64,000 bases of DNA from Rhipicephalus microplus. Its lineage: Eukaryota > Arthropoda > Arachnida > Ixodida > Ixodidae. Where the stretch lies: NCBI RefSeq assembly GCF_043290135.1, contig NC_134700.1, forward strand, positions 162,020,553 through 162,084,552. The letters run 5' to 3'. This document shows positions 36,351-47,600 of the stretch, in pieces. How positions within the stretch are numbered: position 1 is the first letter of the stretch; each line of letters begins with the position of its first letter. Both the position numbers and the translations under genes were made by a program. Under the pieces are notes generated by a model. That model did no database searches. It saw only the letters and a list, made by a program, of their open reading frames with translations, and was not told where the DNA came from.

Positions 36351-38037
36351 CATCATCATCAGCCTGTCTACGTCCACTGCAGGACAAAGGCCTCTCCCAT
36401 GTTCCGCCAGTTAACCCGGTCCTGTGCTTGCTGTTGCCAATTTATACCCGCAAACTTCTTAATCTCATCTGCCCACCTAACCTTCTGTCTCCCCCTACCC
36501 CGCTTCCCTTCTCTGGGAATCCAGTTGGTGACCCTTAATGACCAGCGGTTATCCTGTCTACGTGCTACATGCCCGGCCCATGTCCATATCCTCTTCTTTA
36601 TTGCAGCTATTATATCCTTAACTCCCGTTTGTCCCCTAATCCACTCTGCTCTCTTCTTGTCTCTTAAGGTTACACCTACCATTTTTCTTTCCATTGCTCG
36701 CTGCGTCGTCCTCAATTTAGGTTGAACCCTCTTTGTGAGTCTCCAGGTTTCTGCTCCGTAGCTAAGTACCGGCAAGATACAGCTGTTATATACCTTCCTC
36801 CTGAGGGACAGTGGCAATCTATTTGTCATAATTTGAGAGTGCCTGCCGAATGTGCTCCACCCCATTCTTATTCTTCTAGTTACTTAAATCTCGTGGTTAG
36901 GCTCTGCGGTTATTACCTGCCCTAAATAGACATAGTCTTTTACAACTTCAAGTGCACTATTACCTATCGAAAAGCGCTGCTCCTTTCCGAGGTTGTTGTA
37001 CATTACTTTCGTTTTCTGCAGATTAATTTTAAGACCCACCTTTCTGCTCTCCTTGTCTAACTCCGTAATTATGAGTTGCAATTCGTCCCCTGAGTTACTC
37101 AGCAATGCAATGTCATCGGCGAAGCGCAGGTTACTGAGGTACTCTTCATTAACTCTTATCCCTAACTGTTCCCATTCTAGGCTTCTGAAAACGTCCTGTA
37201 AGCACGCAGTGAATAGCATTGGGGAGATTGTGTCCCCCTGCCTTACACCCTTCTTTATTGGTATTCTGTTGCTTTTTTTATGAAGCACTATGGTAGCAGT
37301 TGATCCCTTGTAGATTTATTCCAGAATGTTTATATATATTTCATCTACGCCCTGATTCCGCAGTGTCTGCATGACGGCTGATATTTCTACTGAATCAAAC
37401 GCCTTCTCGTAATCTATGAAGGCTATGTATTGTGGTTGGTTATACTCTGAGCATTTCTCTATTTCCTGATTGATAGTATGAATGTGGTTAATTGTTGAGT
37501 AGCCTGTTCTAAATCCTGCTTGTTCCTTTGGTTGATTGAATTCTAATGTTTTCCTTACTCTGCTAGCAATTACCTTTGTAAATAGCTTGTATACTACAGA
37601 GAGCAAGCTGATCGGCCTGTAATTCTTCAAGTCCTTGTCATCTCCTTTCTTATGTATTAAGATGATGTTAGCGTTCTTCCAAGACTCTGGTACTTTTCCC
37701 GTCAGGAGACACCTCGTAAATAGAGTGGCTAGTTTTTCTAACACAATCTGTCCTCCATCTTTCAGCAGATCTGATGTTACTTGATCCTCACCAGCAGCTT
37801 TGCCTCTGTGCATGCTCTCCAAAGCTTTTCTGACTTCTTCTATCATTACCGGTGGGGTGTCGTCTGGGTTACTGCTAGTTCTTATAGTATTAAGGTCGTG
37901 GTTGTCTCGGCTACTGTACAGATTTCTGTAAAACTCCTCCGCTGTTTTAACTATCCTATCCATATTGGTAGTTAATTTGCCTTCTTTGTCCCTTAGTGCA
38001 TACATCCGCCTTTTGCCTATCCCAAGTTTCCGAATCG
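36351..38037 (-). mobile_element. RTE-type non-LTR retrotransposon, 5'-truncated
   Basis: 1.69 kb on the minus strand. The 3' end (36351) has a short gat repeat, typical of RTE elements. The 5' end is cut at about 38030, so the endonuclease domain is absent. A 7-bp aatatgt repeat at 36344-36350 and 38038-38044 is a plausible target duplication. It is inserted within the gag-like segment of element E. Confidence 0.88.
36368..38029 (-). pseudogene. RTE LINE reverse transcriptase fragment, two stops
   Basis: One continuous minus-strand frame broken only by in-frame TAA codons at 37316-37318 and 36884-36886. Motifs in order: KRRMYALRDKEGKL, then NANIILIHKKGD and NYRPISLLSVVYKL (RT fingers), AFIDYEKAFDSV (first catalytic Asp), VRQGDTISP, LRFADDIALL (FADD at about 37112-37123), GLKINLQKTKVM, and the C-terminal WTWAGHVARR and GRQKVRWADEI typical of RTE/BovB-like ends. 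The endonuclease is missing, so this copy is dead. A related 3' fragment lies at 53597-53760. Confidence 0.92.
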
Positions 38038-38044
38038 AATATGT

Positions 38045-38242
38045 GGGTAACGTCAATATTAAGTGCCTTACCAGTCACGAAGTCGCTGAAGTTTGTAACC
38101 ATCTCCAGTTCCGACCAGGTTACGCAGCGGCGGCGTGGAGCTCGAATAGGTTGAACCATTCCTGTACGGGTCCTTCGTCCACTGATCTAGTGCTGCTGGG
38201 GATGTCAAGGTCAGCTGATGGTGCCGTCATGATGCTGGTCAT
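38045..38242 (-). pseudogene. Element E gag-like fragment
   Basis: The minus-strand ATG at 38242 opens a frame with GPVQEWFNLFELHAAAA, a Gag-like opening. It meets TAA at 38120-38122 and continues in a shifted frame with WSELEMVTNFSDFVTGKALN to the LINE junction. The layout (LTR-like unit, about 130 bp leader, ATG) fits the 5' end of an LTR retrotransposon. Confidence 0.5.
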
Positions 38243-38369
38243 GGTGTAGAGTTAGGATGCACTTTTGTGGTCCACGTTCGGCCACTGCGTCTTGCTGAGA
38301 GGTTTCATAATGACGGCCGGTGTATGAAGTGGCTGCGAGGTCTTCAGCTCGTCGACTCGTGTGACGCTA

Positions 38370-38479
38370 TGATGAATGGGAGACGAGGCCTGGTCATACG
38401 CCATCTTTATTGCATTATCACTTCTTCCTCATCTACTTGTCCTACCTAACCATCCCTGCCTGTTTACGTCACACACACA
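38370..38479 (-). repeat. Element E 5' LTR-like unit
   Basis: About 110 bp. On the minus strand it runs from tgtgtgtgtgacgtaaac, through a gcaataaagatgg polyadenylation-like signal, to cattcatca. The next bases, tagcgtcacacgagtcg, stand where a primer-binding site should be. Its partner is 33326-33428 in opposite orientation. No same-orientation second LTR was found. Confidence 0.5.
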
Positions 38480-38480
38480 G

Positions 38481-38528
<48 letters not shown>
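38481..38528. repeat. (TA)n tract
   Basis: About 48 bp of TA dinucleotides between the LTR-like unit and the first tandem-duplicated segment. Confidence 0.95.
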
Positions 38529-38531
<3 letters not shown>

Positions 38532-38767
38532 ATGATGTTGAAAAAATGTGAAGGAATGTCTGAAGGGGAGAATAGAAATAAAGTAATACATTTGGCCGAA
38601 AAATTGTGTTGCCCGGTGGGTGCTTCAAACTTTGGGCACCCAACAAATCTGTGTCGCGCGCAATATTTATATAATATTACCGGTTTCAGAAATTAACACG
38701 AAACAATTTGTTCCCTAATTTTAAGGCACTACACATTCATCACTATGATACTTTATTCATTTTCATT

Positions 38768-38829
<62 letters not shown>

Positions 38830-38976
38830 GTTATATGTAATAACGTCTGGGTTCAGACAGCGTTCATTTTGCCCAAAGACTCAGCAGCGAACGGGCAGTC
38901 TGAGACAGAGCGCGGCGCTTACACCCGACGATGATTATGATAATGCATATATGAGAAGGAGCGCATAACGAATGCC

Positions 38977-39026
<50 letters not shown>
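38529..39026. repeat. Tandem duplication, unit 1 (498 bp)
   Basis: Begins ccgatgatgttgaaaaaatg and includes ttgcccggtgggtgcttc, an inner TA tract at 38772-38827, gtaataacgtctgggttcag and gcgcataacgaatgcccac, then another TA tract. It is almost identical to 39027-39514 outside the TA tracts. No coding potential was seen. Confidence 0.92.
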
Positions 39027-39029
<3 letters not shown>

Positions 39030-39452
39030 ATGATGTTGAAAAAATGTGAAGGAATGTCTGAAGGGGAAAATAGAAATAAAGTAATACATTTCGCAAAAAA
39101 AATTGTGTTGCCCGGTGGGTGCTTCAAACTTTGGGCACCCAACAAATCTGTGTCGCGCGCAATATTTATATAATATTACCGGTTTCAGAAATTAACACGA
39201 AACAATTTGTTCCCTAATTTTAAGGCGCTACACATTCATCACTATGATACTTTATTCATTTTCATTTAGCTATATATATATATATATGTATATATTATGT
39301 TATATGTAATAACGTCTGGGTTGAGACAGCGTTCATTTTGCCCAAAGACTCAGCAGCGAACGGGCAGTCTGAGACAGAGCGCGGCGCTTACACCCGACGA
39401 TGATTATGATAATGCATATATGAGAAGGAGCGCATAACGAATGCCCACTATA

Positions 39453-39514
<62 letters not shown>
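39027..39514. repeat. Tandem duplication, unit 2
   Basis: Differs from unit 1 at a handful of bases (for example gcgctac for gcactac and ttgagac for ttcagac) and in TA tract lengths; the inner TA tract is much shorter here. It ends in a TA run at about 39449-39514. Confidence 0.92.
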
Positions 39515-39517
<3 letters not shown>

Positions 39518-40975
39518 ATTCATAAAGTTTCTTTACAACAAATAATGTTGTCCTCAAAAACACCACAATTTACTGATCCACTTCTCCAACGTTCAGGCTT
39601 TTCTTCCATGTATTCACAAAATATGTAATCAATTTTTAAATGAGCTGCACAAGTGATCCCTTTTTTTTACTTGGCGTGCTGCATGCTAGGTGACGCGTGA
39701 AATTTCTACTGCCTAAGAACGCAAAAAAAGCTCGAACACAGCCTAAACACCGCGATAAATGAGAAACTTCCTCCGTCTTTTGCATACTTCCATCTGCACG
39801 TAACACACCAGCGTGTTCACGACTCTAGGATGGATGGTGGTCGTAACTCTGAAGTCACAGGAAGGAAACTCAGAGGCAGCTATATGTGAGTGCAGTCTGG
39901 TCTCGTATAAAGGAACAAGAAGGAAAAGAACGGAAGCGGTGACAGTGGCTTCGTTTGGGAGCTTCTTCTTAGGGATGCTCCTCTTCTGAATTTCTTGCTC
40001 CACGTCGCACGCCTCCTCTTCGCGATATTGCTTCCGCTCTGAAATCGCATCAGGACGCGTTGCCTGAGAAGACGTCCCCCCCCTTCCCCCCGGGGTGCCC
40101 ACACAAGCTGAATAGGCGTTATGAGCTACACAGTGTGGATTGATTGAGCTGGACGGGTTGGTGTGCGCAAGTTTCAGGTATCTCGGGAACGCCAAGAAAG
40201 CTTTTCCGGGTCAAGTACCACGTTGTTAGCGTCTGTGTAGATCAAGGCCAGCGGACAACTGAAACTGCTGTATGGGAAAGAGCTCTCGTATGATGGGCGT
40301 TCTTGAAGAATATTGTATCGTTCGCACGCAAGCACACCGTCGCAGATTCTAGTCAAGATGGCTTGAAGGTTGTTCGAAAGACACAGATAGACCCTTTATC
40401 TTCCATGTGCGATGTCTGTTGATTATCACTTTTATTCTTCAAAGATTATTACGCAGAAAGTCTGATCGCGATCCTCTGGCGCAGAGAGAAAAAAATAACA
40501 GGTGCCAAATGTCGTGCAAAAATCAATGGCTTTTCACTTGTGCATGTGAGGTGACTTGCCCCTTTCTGCTACCATATGGCGCTGCGATGTGTCGTCATTC
40601 AACTTTGGTCACTTCGTCCCGAGAAGTTTTGGTCTGACATAACTGAAGCGGCCACCTTTGCTGCGCTGCAGGCGCGAGAAGTTTTGACATCACCAACTAA
40701 ATGTGACGATGAGCATCAGAGACTACGTTCCACTTTAGTTATATAAAAAATTGTAGGCCAAAAATTTTGACAGCATGGAACTTTTCCTCAGAAGTAACAG
40801 CTGGTGGGCGCTGCAAGATCTGCGTATTTTCAGCAGCCGGTCTAGGTGGCGCGCGCCGTATCTTGACAGGGATTAGTACGCGCTGAACGTGCTGTGATCC
40901 CGCCGTGGACGAGGATGACAGCACGAAGGTCGCTTCCTGTACGGCGGTGCGGCGTCGTTTCATTACAGCAGCGTT
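39515..40975. other. Anonymous sequence with a short coding-like patch
   Basis: No named gene. At 40745-40965 the minus strand is GC-richer and open for about 70 codons from an ATG (MKRRRTAVQEATFVLSSSS). It has no domain that I recognise and ends at a SINE. Too little to call a gene. Confidence 0.4.
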
Positions 40976-41227
40976 GATTGATTGACTATTTGATTGATAT
41001 GTGTGGTTTAACGTCCGAAAACCACCATATGATTGAGAGACGCCAATGTGGAGGGCTCCGGAAATTTTCACCACGTGGGGTTGTTTAACGTGAACTCAAA
41101 TCTAAGCACACGGGTGTACAACCTTTCCGCCTCCATGGTAAATGCAGCCGCCGATGCCGAAATTCAATCCCGCGACCTGCGGGTGAGCAGCCGAGTACCT
41201 ATAGCCACTAGACAACCGCGGCGGGGC
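40976..41227 (-). mobile_element. Ruka-type SINE, near full length
   Basis: Reverse-complement copy: the (ttga)n tail and gtttaacgtccgaaaacca come first, then gggctccggaaatttt, then the B-box complement (ttcaatcccgcgacc), ending ccgcggcggggc. It is diverged from the consensus and no target duplication was identified, so it is an older insertion. Confidence 0.87.
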
Positions 41228-43017
41228 AATAATAATTTCTGTTAACAACCTTTGGTGGATGTCGGAAGCAAACACATCAAGATCAAAATATAGGCAATGG
41301 TGAGAGTTTCACCCCAGACATTCGACAGTGTGTGTGCCTACAGACAGGGAGCGAAATGAAAGGATTGCAAGTAGATGCAGATGTCAAATTAACTCCGTGT
41401 CGTCGCTGTCTTCGCCAACAGTATACACTGAAGACTACGTAGAGGTGCACAGCCCGGCAGACTGCGTAGCTTAGCCTCCCTTATCCTTAACCCTTTCGAT
41501 TGGTAAGGTAGTTATTCTCGCACTTGAGACAGTGAGTATGTGATAGGCACAACCACGCACTTGAGCTCTCGTGATGGGAAGTTCTCTGTGAAGTAAATAT
41601 GGCTTGCCGGGTATCACTACATATAGTACTCTAGCAACTGCTCTACATACCCTGAATAGAGGAAACAGACCTGCAAAGAGCAGCCTACGCGACTTCAAGG
41701 CGTTTCGTGTACCGCAGTGGCCTGGCTGACTCTATTCTCCACAGTGAGGTAACAAGGCGCAAATGAGCATGTCGATTAGTGCAAAAGGAAGAAGGAGCAC
41801 CGAAACGCATTAGCGCAGTTATTTCTCTCGGCTTCTTTATACGGCGTAACGAATGAGTCGAAGCGACTTTGAGGTTCTTCTTGCTTCCCAATCGACGCTC
41901 CCCGAAGGCTGAGAGAGAGAGAGAGAGCAACGGCCACGCCAACGCATAAAGGTGCAAGCCGTTTCGACTCTCGGCGTGGGGGAAAATGACGTGCCGCGGT
42001 GCGCGTATTTTATAAATAGACCTCTACGCCTGCGCCGCCCACGTCCACCACAGGAGAAACCAAGAAAAGTGCCCGCCTCTGACGACTGCTGGTGCTTCCT
42101 GTAAACAAAACGACAAGTGGATGCGTCAGACACATGCGACAGAAAAATAAAAAGAAAAGAGCCCGAAATGCGCGACATGCAGAGGCACTCATTCTTACTT
42201 TGAAAAACAAGGTTAGCGCTTATATCTTCTAGTGATATGTTCGAGGGTCTGCTATACTTCCGGTAGGCAACTCAAGCTGCTTCAAGTCAGCTCCATACAC
42301 GAGTATGAAATTAGGTAGACTTGTGTATATAACCCCATTGACGCGCCTATGTACTAGCTATATATGGAATGTGTCTCTTTTCTGCACGCATATATGGTAG
42401 AGTTGGCCTCACCAACAACTGCAATTATTTATAATTGGATGTTTTCTTCACATAAAAAACAAAGAGAGCGAAAGAGAAGAGAACATGCAGGAAACTAAGC
42501 AATCTGCATGTTCGATTAGCTACACTGCACTGAAAAAAGGAATGAAGGGGTGAAAAGAGAGATGGAAAAAAAAGTCAGAGACAAGATCATGCACACACTT
42601 GCGAGAGTATTGAGCGGGACATGGTAAGCGAAAATTTCGAAAACAAAATTGTTTTCTTCTCTTTGTGCAATTTGGATTCGGCAGCCTTTTCTGAACCAGA
42701 ATCGATCGAGTGTTTGTCCTAACGCGACTTTTTTTCTGCCTAAAAGTCCCATCTTTCGAAACCTCTGCGGCAGCCTGCTTCAGCCCCCTGAAGTACGCTT
42801 CACCTGGGCACACGTGGTCAGCTAAAAATGCGCCAAAATAAAAGGCACTAACTTCTGACAAGTTTGGTGGGATCGATATTCGGTCTGGCAGCAAGTGGTT
42901 CATCCACCTTCTCAATGTTTTGCCGCAGGTAAAAGTAAATTGCGAGAGTTTTTTTTTATTTGCATGCACATGTTGTTTGCGGACATTGCGCACGTTGTAC
43001 ACAAAGTTACAAAGTAT
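41228..43017. other. Unidentified sequence left of element D
   Basis: Contains a short (GA)n at 41912-41927. A 166-codon open stretch on the minus strand (42520-43017) runs on into the LTR of D; it has no recognised domain. No gene is called. Confidence 0.4.
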
Positions 43018-43213
43018 TGCCGCATGAATTCGCGTGGTTTTCGTGTGGAAGAGGACGAAGAGGTTGGGATTGAGCCGCTTTTTAATGCCGCATGAATTCG
43101 CGTGGTTTTCGTGTGGAAGAGGACGAAGAGGTTGGGTTGGAGCCGTTTTCTTTGTCCTAGCTTGACGAGCAGTTCTGCGGAAGGTTTCCTTGAGTGAGAC
43201 AAGATTGGTGACA
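43018..43213 (+). repeat. Element D 5' LTR with internal tandem duplication
   Basis: 196 bp, TG...CA. The first 68 bp (43018-43085), beginning tgccgcatgaattcgcgtgg, are repeated with minor changes from 43086. The duplicated unit begins exactly at the LTR start. Confidence 0.93.
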
Positions 43214-43217
43214 AGAT

Positions 43218-43233
43218 TGGTGGAGGTGCTGGG
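43218..43233 (+). promoter_or_regulatory. Element D primer-binding site
   Basis: tggtggaggtgctggg, identical to the sites of elements A and C. Confidence 0.88.
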
Positions 43234-43256
43234 TACGACAACTGACGACGCACCCC

Positions 43257-44639
43257 ATGCACAAGAGCCCGCCCAGGAGCCGGAACACAAGCCCTGTGCC
43301 CGTGGACACGCCAGTTCACAGAACAAGCCGCCGCCAACGAGGCCTACCACCAGAGACACCGGCACAGCTTATCCATAGAGCGACTATGACTTCGCCTCAA
43401 GGCGTCATGGAAACTCCTACGTCGTCGGCACCAATTTATTGCACTGTCCAGAACCCGCTGATGCCTAGTCCCTTTCACGGAGAGCTGTTTGAGGATGTGG
43501 ACGACTGGCTGAGCGAGTTCGAACACGTCGCAGCGATCAACTACTGGGACGAAGCCGCCAAACTCCGCAACGTCTACGCGTGTTTGAAAGACGGCGCCCG
43601 AACGTGGTTCATGAACAGAAGTGATGTCTTGACATCCTGGCGCGAGTTCCAGCATCGCCTCTTGGAGACCTACCGGAGCCCCGACCGCCGCGATCGTGCT
43701 GAACGTGCATTGCATTCACGCATCCAGATGCCTAATGAGACCGTCACCATGTACGTGGAGGACATGACGCAGCTTTTCAGGCGAGCGGATCCGGCAATGC
43801 CAGAAGAAAAAAAGCTACGCTATCTGATGCGAGGCGTGAAGGAGCAGCTTTTTGCTGGTCTGGTGCGGAGTCCTCCGAAGAGTGTAGCAGAATTCCTGAC
43901 CGAAGCCACTACGATGGAGAGGGTACTTCATCAGCGGTCAGCCCTACTCGACCGGCAAGTGAATTCTGCATCACCTACTGAATTTTCCGCCAGCTTCGGG
44001 AGCAACAGCATTGAGTGGATTCGCGAAATCGTCCGCTCCGTCGTCCGCGAGGAAATCGCGAAACTACACGGGGCGAGACAGCCGGAGGTAAGCAGCATCA
44101 CCAACATTATTCGGGACGAGGTCCAGCAGGTGCTTCACAGCCGTCGCCCTCAACCAACGGTTACAAATCTAGAACCACCTCCTGCGTCCACTGATGTTGG
44201 GAACCGCACATATGCCGAAGCTCTGCGCACTTCCATGCCGGTCTCAAGCCCTGCAGTCCCAATCCAGACGATGCCGCCAGTTTCAATTCAATCTGCGCAT
44301 GCTGGTTTGGACATCGACGGTCGCCGTGCCCCTCCGCGGAAGTCCGATATTTGGCGTACGTCGGATAGAAGACCCCTCTGCTTCCATTGCGGTGAAGCCG
44401 GTCACATCTACCGGGAATGTCCATACCGACAACTTGGACTGCGCGGTTTCTCTATTCATTCGCCTCGTCCCCTAGTTGGTCAGAGGCCAAGAGAAATTGA
44501 GGACTACCTCGCGCAGCAACGTCTGCCTTTCTCACGGCGTCAATCGCGGTCTCCATCTCCACGACGACCCGCAGCTATTGGACCACGTCTCAGTACGATG
44601 GCACGGGGACGTTCCCCAAGCCCTCGTCGGGAAAACTGA
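43257..44639 (+). CDS. gag: Element D Gag, intact
   Basis: Structural protein that packages the element's RNA. 460 residues from ATG 43257. The N-terminal 60 residues are Pro/Arg/Thr-rich. The Gag core spans about 70-230 (FEDVDDWLSEFEHVA, GARTWFMN, VTMYVEDMTQLFRRAD, YLMRGVKEQLFAGLVR). A charged, partly coiled region follows at 250-295. The CCHC zinc knuckle is C375, C378, H383, C388, with an Arg/Ser/Pro-rich nucleic-acid-binding tail after it. The stop TGA at 44637 directly follows the frameshift motif. This is the only unbroken gag in the window. Confidence 0.95.
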   Translation: MHKSPPRSRNTSPVPVDTPVHRTSRRQRGLPPETPAQLIHRATMTSPQGVMETPTSSAPIYCTVQNPLMPSPFHGELFEDVDDWLSEFEHVAAINYWDEAAKLRNVYACLKDGARTWFMNRSDVLTSWREFQHRLLETYRSPDRRDRAERALHSRIQMPNETVTMYVEDMTQLFRRADPAMPEEKKLRYLMRGVKEQLFAGLVRSPPKSVAEFLTEATTMERVLHQRSALLDRQVNSASPTEFSASFGSNSIEWIREIVRSVVREEIAKLHGARQPEVSSITNIIRDEVQQVLHSRRPQPTVTNLEPPPASTDVGNRTYAEALRTSMPVSSPAVPIQTMPPVSIQSAHAGLDIDGRRAPPRKSDIWRTSDRRPLCFHCGEAGHIYRECPYRQLGLRGFSIHSPRPLVGQRPREIEDYLAQQRLPFSRRQSRSPSPRRPAAIGPRLSTMARGRSPSPRREN

Positions 44640-44669
44640 AGGCAGCGACCTTCGGGGGCGAGGTCGCTG
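44629..44669 (+). promoter_or_regulatory. Element D -1 frameshift signal with 9-bp hairpin
   Basis: GGGAAAAC (44629-44636) immediately precedes the gag TGA. After a 6-nt spacer comes cagcgacct (44643-44651), loop tcgggggcg, then aggtcgctg (44661-44669), a perfect 9-bp GC-rich stem. Slippery run, short spacer and stem match the known design of -1 programmed frameshifting; pol lies in the -1 frame. The heptamer is not strictly canonical in the gag frame. Confidence 0.75.
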
Positions 44670-47600
44670 GGACTAAAAGTGCGGAAGACCTCCTATCGAC
44701 GCTTCCACAAAACGCTGCAGACATTGAATTGACGTCTGAGTGCAGTGCGAGAGAAATGCCGGATTGTGCGTCTGAACCCAGTGGCCGAGTCTCACTCGAC
44801 ATTCCCGTGCTGATAGACGGTCTTCAGGTCAGCGCATTGGTGGACACAGGTGCAGATTATTCTATTATGAGCGGAAAATTGGCAACCAGTCTTAAGAAAG
44901 TGATGACACCTTGGAATGGGACGCGTATTCGCACTGCTGGAGGCCACGTTATTACTCCATTGGGTCGCTGTACCGCAAGAGTGGAAATACGCGAGTCAAC
45001 GTTTGTGGTAACCTGCCTCGTACTACGCGACTGTTCTCGTCAGCTCATCCTTGGAATGGACTTCCTTCGAGAGAATGGCGCGATCATAAATCTCCGCGAG
45101 CGAATGGTGACTTTCTCGACGCAACTTGCAACCGATCGAGGCGCTGATAGCTGTCGTAGACCTGCGCTGCGTGTTGCCGACGAAAGCGTGACGTTGCCTC
45201 CCCGAGCGACTGCTTTCGTAGAAGTCACCTGTGAAGACCTCCAAGACGGTGACGTGGTCGCCGAGAGCAACGTATCCCTTTTACTGCTTCAAGGTGTGTG
45301 TGCAGTGCGAAGCATTCTGCGTGTGCGTGACGGACGGTCGCAGATACTCGTCACAAATTTTAACTTCGAGCACCGACATCTTTTCCGCGGCACCACCGTG
45401 GCCTTCGGAGACCGTGTAGCGGATGTCACCGAGTGCTTCGCATCCGAGGAAATGGTTGATGGAGATAAGTTTCTGGACCACATCGACGTCAGTTCGAAGC
45501 TTTCGGACGAGAAGAAGGCCGCACTGCATACCCTGCTGAAGGAATTTAAATCTTGCTTCGCCTCTTCATCTAGAGTCGGTCAAACACCCCTCATAAAGCA
45601 CCGAATTATTACCGACGATGATGTTCGCCCAATCCGCCAGCAACCTTACCGTGTTTCGGCTAAAGAACGCGAGACTATACAGACGCAGGTAAAGGAGATG
45701 CTTGACGACGGGGTGATACAACCGTCGAGCAGCCCGTGGTCCTCGCCAGTCGTTCTAGTAAAGAAGAAAGACGGAACGCTGCGATTCTGTGTTGACTACA
45801 GGAAACTCAATAGCGTCACCAAAAAAGACGTCTACCCGCTTCCACGGGTTGATGATTCTCTCGACAGGCTACGACACGCGAAGTATTTTTCATCGATAGA
45901 TTTGAAGAGCGGCTATTGGCAGATAGAGGTCGATGAGCGAGACAGAGAGAAGACAGCGTTTGTAACTCCCGATGGGCTTTATGAATTCAGAGTTCTTCCT
46001 TTCGGCCTCTGTTCGGCTCCCGCAACATTCCAGCGAATGATGGATACCGTTCTCGCTGGCTTGAAGTGGCAAAGCTGCCTTGTATACCTTGATGATGTGG
46101 TCATCTTTGCCGAGAGTTTCGAAGAACATCTGAAGCGTCTAAGAATGGTTCTGGAAGCTATTCGTTCGGCCGAACTCACGCTAAAACCCCAGAAGTGCCA
46201 TTTCGGCTACGATGAGCTGAAATTTCTGGGACATGTTGTGAGTGCGGATGGAGTGCGGCCTGACCCAGAAAAAACTGCAGCAGTCGCCACCTTTCCTGTG
46301 CCGTCAGACAAAAAAGCGGTGCGGCGTTTTCTCGGCTTGTGTGCTTATTATCGCCGATTCATTACCAACTTCTCGACGATAGCCGAACCGCTCACGCGAC
46401 TCACCCGAGATGATGTACCGTTTGCCTGGACTACAGAGCAAGAAGCAGCTTTCGCAGAGTTACGGCAGCGAATGCAAGAGGCACCTGTTCTTGCGCATTT
46501 TGATGAGGACGCTGATACCGAAGTTCACACGGATGCAAGCAACGTCGGACTTGGCGCTGTCCTTGTACAACGGCACAACGGCGTAGAACATGTCATAGCT
46601 TACGCCAGTCGTACTCTCTCTCGAGCCGAGGCCAACTACTCCACTTCAGAGAAGGAATGCCTCGCGGTCGTGTGGGCAACGGCAAAGTTTCGACCTTACC
46701 TCTACGGCCGCTCCTTCAAGGTGGTGACCGATCACCATTCGCTGTGTTGGCTGGCCAATCTCCGTGATCCGTCTGGTCGTCTCGCTCGGTGGAGTTTGCG
46801 CTTGCAAGAGTTTGACATCATGATTGTGTATAGGTCTGGGCGCAAGCACGAAGATGCCGACGCACTTTCTCGAGCACCCGTGGGACATCCTGATATGGAC
46901 TCGGAATATGCTGATGGTTTTCTCGGAGCCCTCAGTGATTCTGACTTTATGTCTAGACAGAGAGCCGATCAGGAATTGCGCCCTATTATTGATTCCTTAG
47001 AAGGCCGAAATTCTCACACTCCTCGGCGCATCGCTCGCGAATTGTCATCCTTTTGTCTAAGGAGGGGCATTCTTTACAAGAAAAATGCTCGAGGTAGCAA
47101 CAAAGCCTTCCTCCTCGTTGTACCAGCCGACATGCGGGATGACATCCTCCTCGCGTGCCACGACGAGCCCACGTCGGGACACTTGGGCTACTCGCGGACT
47201 CTCGCCAGAGTGCGCCAGCAGTACTATTGGCCACGACTTTCGACCAGTGTACACCGCTACGTGCAAGGCTGCCGCGAGTGCCAGCGTCGCAAGACGCCAC
47301 CCGTGAAACCTGCGGGCCTTCTCCACCCTATTACACCACCACGGACACCTTTCGACCTCGTGGGAATGGACCTTCTAGGACCCTTCCCTTTGTCGGCCAC
47401 TGGTAACAAATGGATTATAGTGGCAACCGATTACTTGACCCGGTATGCTGAGACAAAGGCGTTACCCCGCGGCACGGCGTCTGAAGTGGCGAAGTTCTTC
47501 GTGCAGCACATCGTCCTCCGGCACGGCGCGCCGTCATGTGTGATTACGGATAGAGGAACATCATTTACGGCACAAATGCTAGAGGACATTTTCAGACTGA

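Noticed and set aside
36335..37283. Plus-strand frames over 36335-37283
   Set aside because: Antisense to the RTE LINE reverse transcriptase, whose motifs are on the minus strand.
42520..43365. 281-codon minus-strand frame
   Set aside because: Crosses the 5' LTR and leader of element D in antisense; the remaining 166 codons have no domain.
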